This document shows positions 1-7,276 of a DNA stretch of 8,764 bases, in pieces. The notes under the pieces were generated by a model. It made no database searches, was not told the DNA's origin, and saw only the letters and a program-made list of their open reading frames with translations. Position 1 is the first letter of the stretch; every line of letters starts with the position of its first letter. The DNA is from Alcaligenaceae bacterium (lineage in GTDB: Bacteria > Pseudomonadota > Gammaproteobacteria > Burkholderiales > Burkholderiaceae), in NCBI GenBank assembly GCA_947445495.1, contig CANFEI010000032.1:1-8764 (forward strand), in the 5' to 3' direction. Both the position numbers and the translations under genes were made by a program.

Positions 1-1260
1 GACAACGTTGCGATCCCATTTTTTTAGCCTCTTGCTGAGCGTTTGTACCAACGTTTGTACTAGCGTTTGTTCCAACGCTGGCGCGGGCATGTCGCTCGAG
101 GGTTGCAGACCAACATCAGTGATGGCAGCGCTTTGGGGGGTGAAAGGCAGCACCACACTCGCCAGCATGTCGAGTAGCCAGGACTGATATCCGACGCTGC
201 GAACGGTCGCAGCTGCGTCGGTCACGTCATCGGCCTGGTCAAGTACTAAAGGAGGCTGACCGGCTTTGCGCAACATCGGCAAAACGAGTTCGCGCAAGAC
301 ATCGTCATCGCGGGCACCACCGAGCTGAGCAAAATAAGCTTTGATCTCGATTCGTTTATCTAGGGCAGGCAGTTCGGCCAACCCATTAAAAAAAGACCAC
401 GCGGAGCGTAATCGACGGATGCCGACCCGAAGTTGGTGTACATGCTCGGAGCGCGCGTCCGCATAGCGATCCTCCGTATCGACGCCAGCGATGATTGCAC
501 TGTTTCGAATGATCTGATCGAGGCATTCGGTCGATACAGCGCGCAACGCTTGCTGGGCATCGTCTTTAGGATCGAGAGTGATCGCGCTGACCGGGTGGGG
601 TGCCCAAAAGGAAGCGATCGCAGTAATGCGCTTTGCTTCAGATTCGTCTGCACTGAGCGCATCAAGTGCCGTCAAGGTTTTGTCTAATTGGGCCAGGCGG
701 TCACCACGCTCCGCCTTACTGCGCGCATCAAGCAACAGGGCAAATTTTTGCTGCCAGCGCTTGCCGAGCGTAAAGATTGTTTCCAGCGGTCCAGTAATTA
801 GTTCAAACTCAATTTCGCAGATTGGCAGTTCAAGCGCGCCAGCGCGGATAACGCCTTTGTCATACGCAACTTCAACGCGACCGGACTTATCGCGGAGAAT
901 CCGCGACAGGCGCATGACATTCGTCTCATAGCAAACGTCCAGGCTCTCATCCAACGCGGTGAGTACCTCGCCCGCAGGCAGGCCGGCATATACACTGAGG
1001 TCAAGGACTGGCCCTGGGCGAATCTGATTAAGCTCGGTGCGCGAGAGGCTGTCTTGTCCAGGTATCTTGAGCGTTTGCACCCAGCGACGACCTTCCAGAC
1101 GAAGTCGCAAAGAAATTTTGGCGCGCGCCAAGGCCCGTGTCGGTGTATCAAAATAGAGTGCGCGTAAGCGGGTGCGTGTCAGTGCACCCCGCGCGAGCTC
1201 GCGCTCAACGCCAGAGCAGGCGGCGCCAGGCACATGCAATTTGAGCTCTTGTTCTAGCAT
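1..1260 (-). CDS. CYTH and CHAD domain protein (putative triphosphatase), 3' end outside window
   Basis: The minus-strand frame is open from ATG at 1260 to the window edge, giving 420 residues without a stop. The N-terminus MLEQELKLHV carries the CYTH signature ExExK (E3, E5, K7), followed by alternating charged strands such as KISLRLRLEGRRW (48-60), YETNVMRLSR (111-120) and EIEFELITGPLE (149-160), as in the CYTH triphosphate tunnel. The CHAD domain follows from about residue 225. It has the His/Arg motif HVHQLRVGIRRLRSAW (273-288) and LGGARDDD (313-320). CYTH enzymes hydrolyse inorganic triphosphate or related substrates, and CHAD domains bind polyphosphate. Which substrate applies here is unknown. 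Family members are usually around 500 residues, so roughly the last fifth is missing. The frame stays open upstream to a TTG at 1326, but ATG 1260 fits the family N-terminus; neither start has a good ribosome binding site. The preceding gene, 76 bp upstream on the same strand, encodes a HAD phosphatase. Confidence 0.9.
   Translation of the reverse strand, partial: MLEQELKLHVPGAACSGVERELARGALTRTRLRALYFDTPTRALARAKISLRLRLEGRRWVQTLKIPGQDSLSRTELNQIRPGPVLDLSVYAGLPAGEVLTALDESLDVCYETNVMRLSRILRDKSGRVEVAYDKGVIRAGALELPICEIEFELITGPLETIFTLGKRWQQKFALLLDARSKAERGDRLAQLDKTLTALDALSADESEAKRITAIASFWAPHPVSAITLDPKDDAQQALRAVSTECLDQIIRNSAIIAGVDTEDRYADARSEHVHQLRVGIRRLRSAWSFFNGLAELPALDKRIEIKAYFAQLGGARDDDVLRELVLPMLRKAGQPPLVLDQADDVTDAAATVRSVGYQSWLLDMLASVVLPFTPQSAAITDVGLQPSSDMPAPALEQTLVQTLVQTLSKRLKKWDRNVV
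37..72 (-). repeat. Three tandem 12-bp repeats inside the CYTH-CHAD gene
   Basis: On the minus strand three 12-bp units follow each other: GAACAAACGCTA, GTACAAACGTTG and GTACAAACGCTC. They encode EQTL, VQTL, VQTL in frame. A less exact fourth unit may precede them. The unit length keeps the frame, so copy number could vary without breaking the gene. They lie near the protein's C-terminal end, in a stretch that looks helical and variable rather than catalytic. Confidence 0.8.
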
Positions 1261-1336
1261 TCGGGTGCTTAATGGGCATGCAAGGAGGAGTAGTGTATCG
1301 GCCACGCCCTCAAATTTTGATGACAAACCAGAAAAG

Positions 1337-2146
1337 CTAAGAATTCTGTATCTTTTTTGCTGCGAGGATCCAGTCGACTAACTCAACAAATCCAGCGCCT
1401 CCTGTTGAGGGCGTCACAAATTTTGGCTGATGCGTCAGGCGGTGCAGTTGAGTCTGAATATTGGCCACCCCCACCGAGTAGTCGAAGAAGTCAAACATCG
1501 GTTCGTCGTTGGGTGAATCTCCCGCGAACGCGCATACAGGCAGGAGATCCTCGAGCTCGCTTGAAAACTCGCGTGCGAACAACGTGCGTGTCATGGAAAG
1601 CTTGTCATATTGACCAAACCAGCCGTTAACGTGGATGGAGCTGACTTTCGCTTGAGCGCCCTCCTGCTCGAAGAGCGAAACGATTTGTTTGATGGCGCTC
1701 TCTGACAAAGGCTCGACATCCTCGCAAAAATCAATGGCCAAGTCCGCTTCGCGATAGTTTTGGTCGCTTGCCAGTGCGCAACCTGGAACCACGGACAAAA
1801 TTTTGACTGACAGCGCATCGAGCTTTGCGCGATTGGCTCGACGCTCGTCAGCCCCCGCGAAGTGATGGGTCAGCATACGTCGTCTGTTGTGGTCGTAGCG
1901 CATGTAAAACGCCCCGTTTTCACCCACGATGGCAAAAACAGGCCACATCCGGGCGATGTGGTCGCACCATCCCGCCGGTCGTCCTGTGATGGGGATGACA
2001 GTGATGCCAGCGGCTGAAAGGCGTTCAAGCGCGGCGTAGGCGCCTGCGGTCAGGTGCCCGCCGGTCGTCAAGGTGTCATCGATATCGGTCAGCAGAAACC
2101 GGATCTTGGCGGCTTGTTCGGGGGCGAAGGTGCTCAGTGCGTGCAT
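1337..2146 (-). CDS. HAD-IIB family phosphatase
   Basis: This is a soluble 269-residue haloacid dehalogenase superfamily hydrolase with all four motifs. Motif I is DIDDTL (21-26), where D21 is the nucleophile and D23 the acid/base. Motif II is PITGRPAGW (52-60), with T54. Motif III is K182 in YDKL. Motif IV is GDSPNDEPMF (209-218), with D210 and D214 for magnesium. The large insert between motifs II and III, with GENGAF at 75-80, is the C2-type cap of the HAD-IIB group (sucrose-phosphate and mannosylglycerate-phosphate phosphatases, Cof-like enzymes). The substrate cannot be told from sequence; a small sugar phosphate is the usual guess. The ATG at 2146 has a weak GGAA about 7 nt upstream. 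The gene is divergent from the riboflavin gene and lies just upstream of the CYTH-CHAD gene on the same strand, so the two may be co-transcribed. No terminator hairpin is visible in the 76 bp between them. Confidence 0.88.
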   Translation of the reverse strand: MHALSTFAPEQAAKIRFLLTDIDDTLTTGGHLTAGAYAALERLSAAGITVIPITGRPAGWCDHIARMWPVFAIVGENGAFYMRYDHNRRRMLTHHFAGADERRANRAKLDALSVKILSVVPGCALASDQNYREADLAIDFCEDVEPLSESAIKQIVSLFEQEGAQAKVSSIHVNGWFGQYDKLSMTRTLFAREFSSELEDLLPVCAFAGDSPNDEPMFDFFDYSVGVANIQTQLHRLTHQPKFVTPSTGGAGFVELVDWILAAKKIQNS

Positions 2147-2209
2147 AGGGGTTCCGGGAAGGTGTTGGGGCCATTTGAGCCTTTACCGTATGGATTATCT
2201 TAACGATTC

Positions 2210-2215
2210 TATAAT
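2210..2215 (+). promoter_or_regulatory. Putative -10 box of the riboflavin/nusB operon
   Basis: A perfect TATAAT lies 33 nt before the ATG at 2249, inside the 102-bp divergent gap 2147-2248. It would start an mRNA near 2222 with a leader of only about 27 nt. No good -35 hexamer sits 16-18 bp upstream; TTTACC at 2182 is too far away. The opposite strand reads TATTAT here and GATAAT at 2199-2194, so the same AT-rich patch could also serve the divergent HAD gene. I see no conserved FMN riboswitch sequence, and the gap is too short to hold one. Confidence 0.45.
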
Positions 2216-2248
2216 AGGCTTTTAGTTTCGCCTGATTGTCCGACCAAC

Positions 2249-3427
2249 ATGTCCGCTAAAATTTCCCTCGCTTCAAGCACAGCCTCCGTGTCGCCTTCGG
2301 CGATTTCCCCTGTTTCAGAGATCATTGACGAGCTCCGGATGGGGCGCATGGTGATTTTGGTCGATGAAGAGGATCGTGAAAATGAAGGCGACCTCGTCAT
2401 GGCAGCCGAGTTCGTGACGCCCGAAGCGATTAACTTCATGGTCACTCACGGCCGTGGTCTAGTTTGTCTCACGCTCACGGAAGAGCGTTGTCGGCAACTT
2501 GAATTACCCTTGATGTCGAATAAAAACGGCACGCCCTACGGAACAAATTTCACAGTCTCCATTGAGGCCGCAGAAGGGGTCGAGACCGGAATTTCAGTGG
2601 CAGACCGCGCGCGCACCGTGCGCGTGGCCGTTGCCCGCGATGCGAAGGCCACTGACTTAGTCCAGCCAGGCCATATTTTTCCATTACGTGCGGTACCCGG
2701 TGGTGTACTGGTGCGCGCTGGGCATACCGAGGCGGGTTGCGACCTGACCGCAATGGCTGGTTTAACGCCCGCGGCAGTGATTTGCGAAATCTTGAAGCCT
2801 GATGGCACGATGGCGCGACTGCCCGATCTGATTGAATACGGTCGTATGCATAACTTGAAGCTCGGCACGATTGCTGATCTTATCCAGTATCGCAGTGAAC
2901 ACGAGTCTGTGATTGAGCGCGTGGGGCAACGCAACGTTCAAACTCCGTGGGGTGAGTTTCAGATGGTTGCCTATCGAGATACCGTAGCGGGTCATCCACA
3001 TCTTGCGCTGGTATCGGGGCAAATCGATCCAGGTCGCGAAACGCTCGTGCGTGTGCATGAACCTACATCGGTGCTCGACGTCATTGATGTGCAAAGCCCA
3101 GGGCATAGTTGGGGCGTAGCCGAAGCACTGCAGGCAATCCGCGAGGCCTCTGCTGGCGTGATGGTTTTTCTGAATTGCCAAGGCTCAGCAGATCACTTGT
3201 TTGATCAAGTTGCGCGTTGGCAGGGCGCACCGAGCGCACCACCACCCAAGCGTGAATCCGGACGGATGGATCTACGCACCTATGGCATGGGCGCACAAAT
3301 TCTACGAGACCTGAATGTTGGACAAATGCGCCTGTTGGCGCGCCCGCGCAAGATGCCAAGTATCATGCCGGGCTTTGGTCTAGACATTACAGGCTACGAA
3401 CACCAACCTCCCACCCGTAACAAATAG
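2249..3427 (+). CDS. ribBA: 3,4-dihydroxy-2-butanone 4-phosphate synthase with degenerate GTP cyclohydrolase II domain (RibBX type)
   Basis: The protein has 392 residues. The N-terminal half (about 20-215) is a complete DHBP synthase, which turns ribulose 5-phosphate into the four-carbon unit of riboflavin. It has the acidic loop EEDRENEGD (40-48), the [14 protein letters not shown] segment (101-114), HIFPLR (142-147), HTEAGCDL (159-166, with H159) and E180. The C-terminal half (about 222-385) aligns with GTP cyclohydrolase II and keeps [11 protein letters not shown] (345-355). However, the zinc site (normally GSxxCDC) is replaced by [12 protein letters not shown] (278-289) and the GRGxGL loop by [10 protein letters not shown] (307-316). 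GTP cyclohydrolase activity is therefore unlikely, and a true RibA should be encoded elsewhere. This pattern matches the proteobacterial RibBX variant. The ATG has no clear ribosome binding site, and a 20-residue tail precedes the conserved domain. It leads the operon, with ribH 10 nt downstream. Confidence 0.93.
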   Translation: MSAKISLASSTASVSPSAISPVSEIIDELRMGRMVILVDEEDRENEGDLVMAAEFVTPEAINFMVTHGRGLVCLTLTEERCRQLELPLMSNKNGTPYGTNFTVSIEAAEGVETGISVADRARTVRVAVARDAKATDLVQPGHIFPLRAVPGGVLVRAGHTEAGCDLTAMAGLTPAAVICEILKPDGTMARLPDLIEYGRMHNLKLGTIADLIQYRSEHESVIERVGQRNVQTPWGEFQMVAYRDTVAGHPHLALVSGQIDPGRETLVRVHEPTSVLDVIDVQSPGHSWGVAEALQAIREASAGVMVFLNCQGSADHLFDQVARWQGAPSAPPPKRESGRMDLRTYGMGAQILRDLNVGQMRLLARPRKMPSIMPGFGLDITGYEHQPPTRNK

Positions 3428-3437
3428 GAAGCAGACC

Positions 3438-3962
3438 ATGAGCCCATATACCCTGACCCCGGACATGAACGGCGAGGGCTTGCATATTGGCATCGTCCGT
3501 GCTCGCTTTAACGAAGACATTGGGCTAATCGAGCTGGATGCTTGCTTGCAAGAGCTTGAGAGCTTAGGCGTTGATGAGCGTGACATTATGGTTGTCACCG
3601 TTCCCGGCGCGCTCGAACTTGGCGCGGCACTGGCCCGGATGGCTGAAACCTTTGAGTTCGATGCGCTCATTGCGCTCGGTGCTGTGATTCGCGGTGAAAC
3701 CTATCATTTTGAAATTGTCAGTAACGAGAGTGCCTCAGCAATTTCTCGCATTTCGCTTGAGACGGGAATTCCCGTCGCAAACGGTGTGCTGACAACCGAG
3801 ACCGACGAGCAAGCCGAAGTGCGGGCAGCCGACAAAGGCCGTGACTGCGCGCAGTGTGCGGTTGAAATGGCAAACTTGGTGGCTGCGCTCGAGCCTGAAG
3901 CCGACGAAGACGACGAAGACGACGAGGACGAAGATCTTGAACAATCCGACGCACGGCGCTGA
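3438..3962 (+). CDS. ribH: 6,7-dimethyl-8-ribityllumazine synthase
   Basis: RibH joins the DHBP made by the preceding gene's product with 5-amino-6-ribitylaminouracil to form lumazine, the step before riboflavin. The 174-residue protein has the substrate-binding ARFNEDI (22-28), [12 protein letters not shown] (54-65), [17 protein letters not shown] (81-97) with the catalytic histidine H90, and the phosphate-site region [18 protein letters not shown] (113-130). The C-terminus is unusual: after residue 151 it becomes almost purely acidic (E/D between 152 and 169) and ends SDARR. Lumazine synthases normally assemble as pentamers or larger shells, so such a tail would be displayed in many copies; its role is unknown. 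The AGGAAG at 3426-3431 overlaps the stop codon of the upstream gene and lies 6 nt from the ATG, which suggests translational coupling. The last 26 nt overlap nusB. Confidence 0.97.
   Translation: MSPYTLTPDMNGEGLHIGIVRARFNEDIGLIELDACLQELESLGVDERDIMVVTVPGALELGAALARMAETFEFDALIALGAVIRGETYHFEIVSNESASAISRISLETGIPVANGVLTTETDEQAEVRAADKGRDCAQCAVEMANLVAALEPEADEDDEDDEDEDLEQSDARR
3903..3932 (+). repeat. GAC/GAA acidic codon repeat at the ribH 3' end
   Basis: The tail of ribH is built from a 9-bp unit GACGACGAA (3909-3917), then GACGACGAG (3918-3926), with partial units on each side. It encodes the Asp/Glu run. Loss or gain of a unit would keep the ribH frame. The last unit also contains the GAGGA that appears to be the nusB ribosome binding site. 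Confidence 0.8.
3924..3928 (+). promoter_or_regulatory. nusB ribosome binding site inside ribH
   Basis: GAGGA lies 8 nt before the TTG at 3937 and decides the nusB start. No ATG or GTG lies in the nusB frame between here and the conserved SARRRAREL segment; the earlier GTG at 3841 would add 32 residues of shadow translation of ribH. Confidence 0.7.
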
Positions 3963-4428
3963 AGTCAGCGCAAACACTGCGCCGCGCAGCGCACGCAGAC
4001 GCGCCCGCGAACTTGCGTTGCAAGGCATGTATGCCTGGCTAGTGCGTGACACGGATAGTTTGCAGGATGCCGGCGAGATCGAAGCCCACTTGCGCGACGA
4101 AGACGAGTTTGATCAGGCCGATGCGGTTTGGTTTCAAACACTGTTGCACGGCGCGATGAAGGACGCTGCTTCCTTGCGTGACAAGTTCGCGCCGTTTATT
4201 GATCGGCCGCTTGCCGAGCTATCCCCGATCGAGCATGGCATTTTGCTCATTGGTAGCTACGAGCTCGTGCATCATGTTGAAGTGCCTTATCGCGTTGCCA
4301 TCAACGAGGCCGTCGAACTCGCCAAGTCGTTTGGCGGGACCGATGGCTTTAAGTTTGTCAACGGCGTGCTCGACAAACTTGCCGCCCAAGTGCGCGCACC
4401 TGAAACTCGGGCGACCCCCCGTCGTTGA
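3937..4428 (+). CDS. nusB: Transcription antitermination factor NusB
   Basis: NusB binds boxA RNA together with ribosomal protein S10 (NusE) and helps RNA polymerase read through rRNA operons. From the TTG start the protein has 163 residues, slightly longer than the usual 140-160. The arginine-rich first helix [17 protein letters not shown] (18-34) is the boxA-contacting region. The C-terminal half has [15 protein letters not shown] (96-110) and [18 protein letters not shown] (117-134), followed by the family hallmark [11 protein letters not shown] (138-148). The start is a TTG served by GAGGA within ribH, so the genes overlap by 26 nt and are probably translationally coupled. thiL follows 23 nt downstream. 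Linkage of ribH and nusB is common in proteobacteria. Confidence 0.95.
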   Translation: MNNPTHGAEVSANTAPRSARRRARELALQGMYAWLVRDTDSLQDAGEIEAHLRDEDEFDQADAVWFQTLLHGAMKDAASLRDKFAPFIDRPLAELSPIEHGILLIGSYELVHHVEVPYRVAINEAVELAKSFGGTDGFKFVNGVLDKLAAQVRAPETRATPRR

Positions 4429-4451
4429 TCGTCTCCGGGGCAACCATACTC

Positions 4452-5432
4452 GTGCCATCCGAATTCGAACTCATCGCCCGCTTTTTTAGTCGCGCAGTCC
4501 CTGGCGATATGGTGGGTGCGGGGGATGACTGTGCGTTGTTCACCGTCAAGCCTGGCATGCAACTAGCAACTAGCACCGACCTATTGCTCGAGGGCCGCCA
4601 CTTTTTCTCCGGAACGGACCCGTTGCGCCTTGGTCACAAAGCGCTCGCAGTCAATCTGTCAGATCTCGCTGCTGTGGGTGCTAAACCTATCGCTTGTTTG
4701 TTGGGACTCGGCCTGCCGAGCATCGATGAGCAGTGGGTATCCCAATTTGCGGACGGGTTTTATGCACTCGCCGATGAGCATGGTTGCGCGCTAGTGGGTG
4801 GAGACACCACGCGCAGCGAGCAGGGCATCACGCTCAGTGTGACCGTCTTTGGTGAGGTGTTACCTGAGTTGGCGATGCGCCGCGGTGCTGCGATGTGTGG
4901 TGATGATATTTGGGTGTCAGGCACACTGGGTGCAGCGGATATTGCTTGCCGAATGCTTGCTGGTGAGTTGCCTACAGACGCGAAACTCTTGGCGCAAACT
5001 CGTCTCGCCTTGGAGCGTCCGACCCCGCGCGTTGCGCTTGGTCGCAGAGTCGCGTCACACGCGCATGCCGCGATTGACGTGTCGGACGGCCTTCTACAAG
5101 ACCTCGGACATATTCTGCAGGCGAGTAACCTGGCCGCTGAGATCGATGAAGCGGCGTTACCCGTTCACGAGGCATTAAGAGGTTACGACCCCTTGCAAGT
5201 GCGCCGCGCGATTCTTGCCGGCGGCGATGTGTATGAGCTTTGCTTGACCGCAGCGCCCACGCAGAGAGACAGTCTTGAGCGGATCGCCATTGAAACAGCC
5301 GTTCCGTTAACCCGTATTGGTCGTATCACCGCTGGGTCGGGTGTTGTCGTGCGGGATGTGTCGGGATGCACCGTGTCCGGCATCCCTAATGGGTTCGATC
5401 ACTTTAGGAGCTCTGGTGACGCGCGTCTCTGA
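4452..5432 (+). CDS. thiL: Thiamine-monophosphate kinase
   Basis: ThiL phosphorylates thiamine phosphate with ATP to give thiamine diphosphate, the last step of cofactor synthesis. The 326-residue protein matches the usual length (about 325) and belongs to the AIR synthase-like fold. It has GAGDDCALF (22-30), STDLLLEGRHF (41-51), HKALAVNLSDLAAVGA (62-77), VGGDTT (115-120) and DVSDGL (209-214). The GTG at 4452 is chosen because the conserved N-terminus (P-S-E-F-E-L-I-A-R-F-F) begins there; a TTG at 4425 would add nine residues and overlap nusB. The only nearby ribosome binding site is a weak GGGG about 11 nt before the GTG. An oddity is GGDVYEL at 257-263, where the family usually has GG(E/D)DYEL; V260 replaces an acidic residue. 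The gene overlaps pgpA by 17 nt. Confidence 0.95.
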   Translation: MPSEFELIARFFSRAVPGDMVGAGDDCALFTVKPGMQLATSTDLLLEGRHFFSGTDPLRLGHKALAVNLSDLAAVGAKPIACLLGLGLPSIDEQWVSQFADGFYALADEHGCALVGGDTTRSEQGITLSVTVFGEVLPELAMRRGAAMCGDDIWVSGTLGAADIACRMLAGELPTDAKLLAQTRLALERPTPRVALGRRVASHAHAAIDVSDGLLQDLGHILQASNLAAEIDEAALPVHEALRGYDPLQVRRAILAGGDVYELCLTAAPTQRDSLERIAIETAVPLTRIGRITAGSGVVVRDVSGCTVSGIPNGFDHFRSSGDARL

Positions 5433-5931
5433 AAGGTATCACACAAAGTGGCCGAGATTGTCTTGGGTGTTTACTGACCCTGGGCGGATAATGATGTTTG
5501 GTTTTGGCTCTGGTTTGTTGCGACCTGGTTCTGGCACCTGGGGTACGTTGCTGGCTTGGTTGCTGTGGAGTTTTTCTGCCCCAGGCGTGAGCGACGCCGC
5601 GATCGCCTTGTTTTTACTTGCCTGTTTTGGTTACGGTTGTTGGGCTGCCGAACGCGTCACGACGCAGTTGGGTGTAGCGGATCATGTGGGTATCGTCTGG
5701 GACGAGTTCGTTGCGTTTTGGTTGGTGTTGTGGCTTGTGCCGGGTTCTTTGACCGCCCAAGCCGTAGCCTTTGTATTGTTCCGCTTCTTTGATACGGTCA
5801 AGCCCCCCCCGATTCGCCAGGCGGATAAATACTTTAAGGGCGGGTTTGGCGTGATGTTCGACGATCTGCTCGCGGCAGGCTACACCTTGTTGGTCATGGC
5901 TGTTTTGGTGCGAGTCGGAATTCCTTTCTAA
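5416..5931 (+). CDS. pgpA: Phosphatidylglycerophosphatase A
   Basis: PgpA removes phosphate from phosphatidylglycerol phosphate in the inner membrane to give phosphatidylglycerol. From the GTG at 5416 it has 171 residues, close to the 172 of E. coli PgpA. It has GFGSGLLRPGSGTWGTLLAW (29-48), VWDEFVAFW (94-102), FRFFDTVKPPPI (122-133) and GGFGVMFDDLLAAG (142-155), the Asp/Lys-rich sites of this family. Hydrophobic stretches at about 44-56, 62-75, 98-109, 114-124 and 150-165 fit membrane segments. The start is supported by AGGAG at 5406-5410, 5 nt upstream and inside thiL; the pair ATG-ATG at 5491 would lose the conserved N-terminal segment. A run of eight C bases (5803-5810) encodes part of KPPPI. 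Confidence 0.93.
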   Translation: MTRVSERYHTKWPRLSWVFTDPGRIMMFGFGSGLLRPGSGTWGTLLAWLLWSFSAPGVSDAAIALFLLACFGYGCWAAERVTTQLGVADHVGIVWDEFVAFWLVLWLVPGSLTAQAVAFVLFRFFDTVKPPPIRQADKYFKGGFGVMFDDLLAAGYTLLVMAVLVRVGIPF

Positions 5932-5963
5932 CTGCCGGATGCGTCTCTTGAGGGAGTCTTTGA

Positions 5964-6464
5964 GTGCAAACTGAAATCGATACGTTATCGGTACGCTTAG
6001 GGCAACTCTTGGTGGCGCGACAAGGCTGGCTTGCTACGGCGGAGTCGTGCACCGGGGGTCTGCTGGCCGGTGCGGCGACAGCGATTGCTGGGTCCAGTGC
6101 TTGGTTTGAGCAGGGCTGGGTCACGTATAGCAATGGTGCAAAACATGCTCAGCTAGGTGTGTCTAAAGAAACACTGAAACAGTTTGGCGCGGTTAGCAAA
6201 GAAGTGGCGCAGGAAATGGCGGCTGGGGTATTGGCCAAGTCACCGCCCGCCACGCTCGCGCTGACAACGACTGGCATTGCGGGCCCTGGTGGTGGGTCGG
6301 CGGACAAGCCTGTGGGCTTGGTGTGGTTTGGGTTCGCCCAGCGCTTGCCTTCAGGGATCGTTGTGCACGCATCATCCCAAATTTTTGAAGGCGACCGCAC
6401 GGCTGTGCGCCACGCGTCGGTGGCGTTTGCATTGCGCTCGGCTTGCGAGTTGTTAACGCCCTAG
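5964..6464 (+). CDS. pncC: Nicotinamide-nucleotide amidase (stand-alone CinA C-terminal domain)
   Basis: PncC deamidates nicotinamide mononucleotide to nicotinic acid mononucleotide, recycling pyridine nucleotides. The 166-residue protein contains only the CinA C-terminal domain; the MoaB-like N-terminal half of full CinA is absent. It has [12 protein letters not shown] (25-36), with the likely nucleophile S28; [14 protein letters not shown] (53-66), with K60; [23 protein letters not shown] (101-123); and [15 protein letters not shown] (143-157). The GTG start is set by AGGGAG at 5951-5956, 7 nt upstream. It is the last gene of the plus-strand run, 32 nt after pgpA. Its TAG stop interlocks with the pyrF stop, so no terminator fits between the two genes. 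Confidence 0.93.
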   Translation: MQTEIDTLSVRLGQLLVARQGWLATAESCTGGLLAGAATAIAGSSAWFEQGWVTYSNGAKHAQLGVSKETLKQFGAVSKEVAQEMAAGVLAKSPPATLALTTTGIAGPGGGSADKPVGLVWFGFAQRLPSGIVVHASSQIFEGDRTAVRHASVAFALRSACELLTP

Positions 6465-7276
6465 CGGTAAGCGTTGATGTCGTCGCGTGTTTGTTTCGCG
6501 GCAGCCGCCGCTGCTTCAGTCCAGTGACCCGAACCCTTTGCATAAAGAATCGCGCGTGAGGAGTTGATCATCATTCCGGTCTTCTGGGCGTTACAGCCGG
6601 CAGCGCAGGTTGCGGCAATATCGCCGCCTTGCGCACCGATGCCCGGGACGAGCAAGGGAATGTCATTGCCCACTGCATGGCGCACCGCCGCTAACTCTTT
6701 GGGAAAGGTGGCGCCGACGACTAGGCCACACTGACCTGTTTTGTTCCATTTATTCGCAACTAAATCGGCTACGCGCAGATAAAGCGGTACACCATCCGTC
6801 ATTAAAAACTGTAGGTCTGAGCCGCCCTGATTGGAGGTGCGGCACAGTACGATCACGCCGCGATCTTGCCATTCGAGATAAGGCTCAACCGAGTCTGCAC
6901 CTAGGTAGGGGCTGACCGTGACGGCATGGGCGTTGTAGCGACCAAATACCTCTTTCGCATATTGAGTGGCCGTCGCGCCGATATCGCCTCGCTTGGCATC
7001 GAGCACCAGTGGCAAATGTGGATAAGTCTCACGAATGTAGGCACACAGGTCTTCGAGCTGACCTTCCGCGCGTTCCGCCGCGAAATACGCAATCTGGGGT
7101 TTAAATCCACACACAAAGGGAGCGGTGGCATCGACAATTTGTTTACAGAACTGAAAAATCGCATCGGGCCTGCCGGTTAATTCGACAGGCATCTTTGTGA
7201 TGTCCGGGTCTAGCCCGACCATCAGCAAGGAGTTTGACTGGGTCCAGGCGGCGTTCAGCGTATTGATAAATGACAT
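6461..7276 (-). CDS. pyrF: Orotidine 5'-phosphate decarboxylase (group 2)
   Basis: PyrF decarboxylates OMP to UMP, the last step of de novo pyrimidine synthesis. The 271-residue length and sequence fit the longer bacterial group 2 enzymes. It has MVGLDPD (19-25), FKPQIAYF (58-65), the catalytic [17 protein letters not shown] (91-107) with D93, K95 and D98, VSPYLGADS (121-129), [11 protein letters not shown] (209-219) and the phosphate-binding INSSRAI (237-243). The ATG at 7276 matches the conserved MSFI-LNAAW N-terminus. Its leader has no ribosome binding site; instead it reads CCTCCTC just before the start codon, resembling the anti-Shine-Dalgarno end of 16S rRNA. The gene is convergent with pncC and divergent from the tautomerase gene. 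Confidence 0.97.
   Translation of the reverse strand: MSFINTLNAAWTQSNSLLMVGLDPDITKMPVELTGRPDAIFQFCKQIVDATAPFVCGFKPQIAYFAAERAEGQLEDLCAYIRETYPHLPLVLDAKRGDIGATATQYAKEVFGRYNAHAVTVSPYLGADSVEPYLEWQDRGVIVLCRTSNQGGSDLQFLMTDGVPLYLRVADLVANKWNKTGQCGLVVGATFPKELAAVRHAVGNDIPLLVPGIGAQGGDIAATCAAGCNAQKTGMMINSSRAILYAKGSGHWTEAAAAAAKQTRDDINAYR

Noticed and set aside
360..1151. Several open frames of 80-117 codons on both strands
   Set aside because: They lie over the continuous CYTH-CHAD frame, which has recognisable motifs throughout; the others have low-complexity, Arg/Ser-rich translations typical of shadow frames.
1341..1378. EcoRI, BamHI and SalI sites within 40 bp, resembling a cloning polylinker
   Set aside because: The bases encode a normal C-terminus of the HAD protein (ELVDWILAAKK) in an unbroken frame, and sequence on both sides is consistent chromosomal DNA. 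Chance clustering is the simplest reading.
2147..2248. FMN riboswitch upstream of the riboflavin operon
   Set aside because: The gap is only 102 bp and contains none of the conserved RFN helices or the AGGGCGGGG-like segment.
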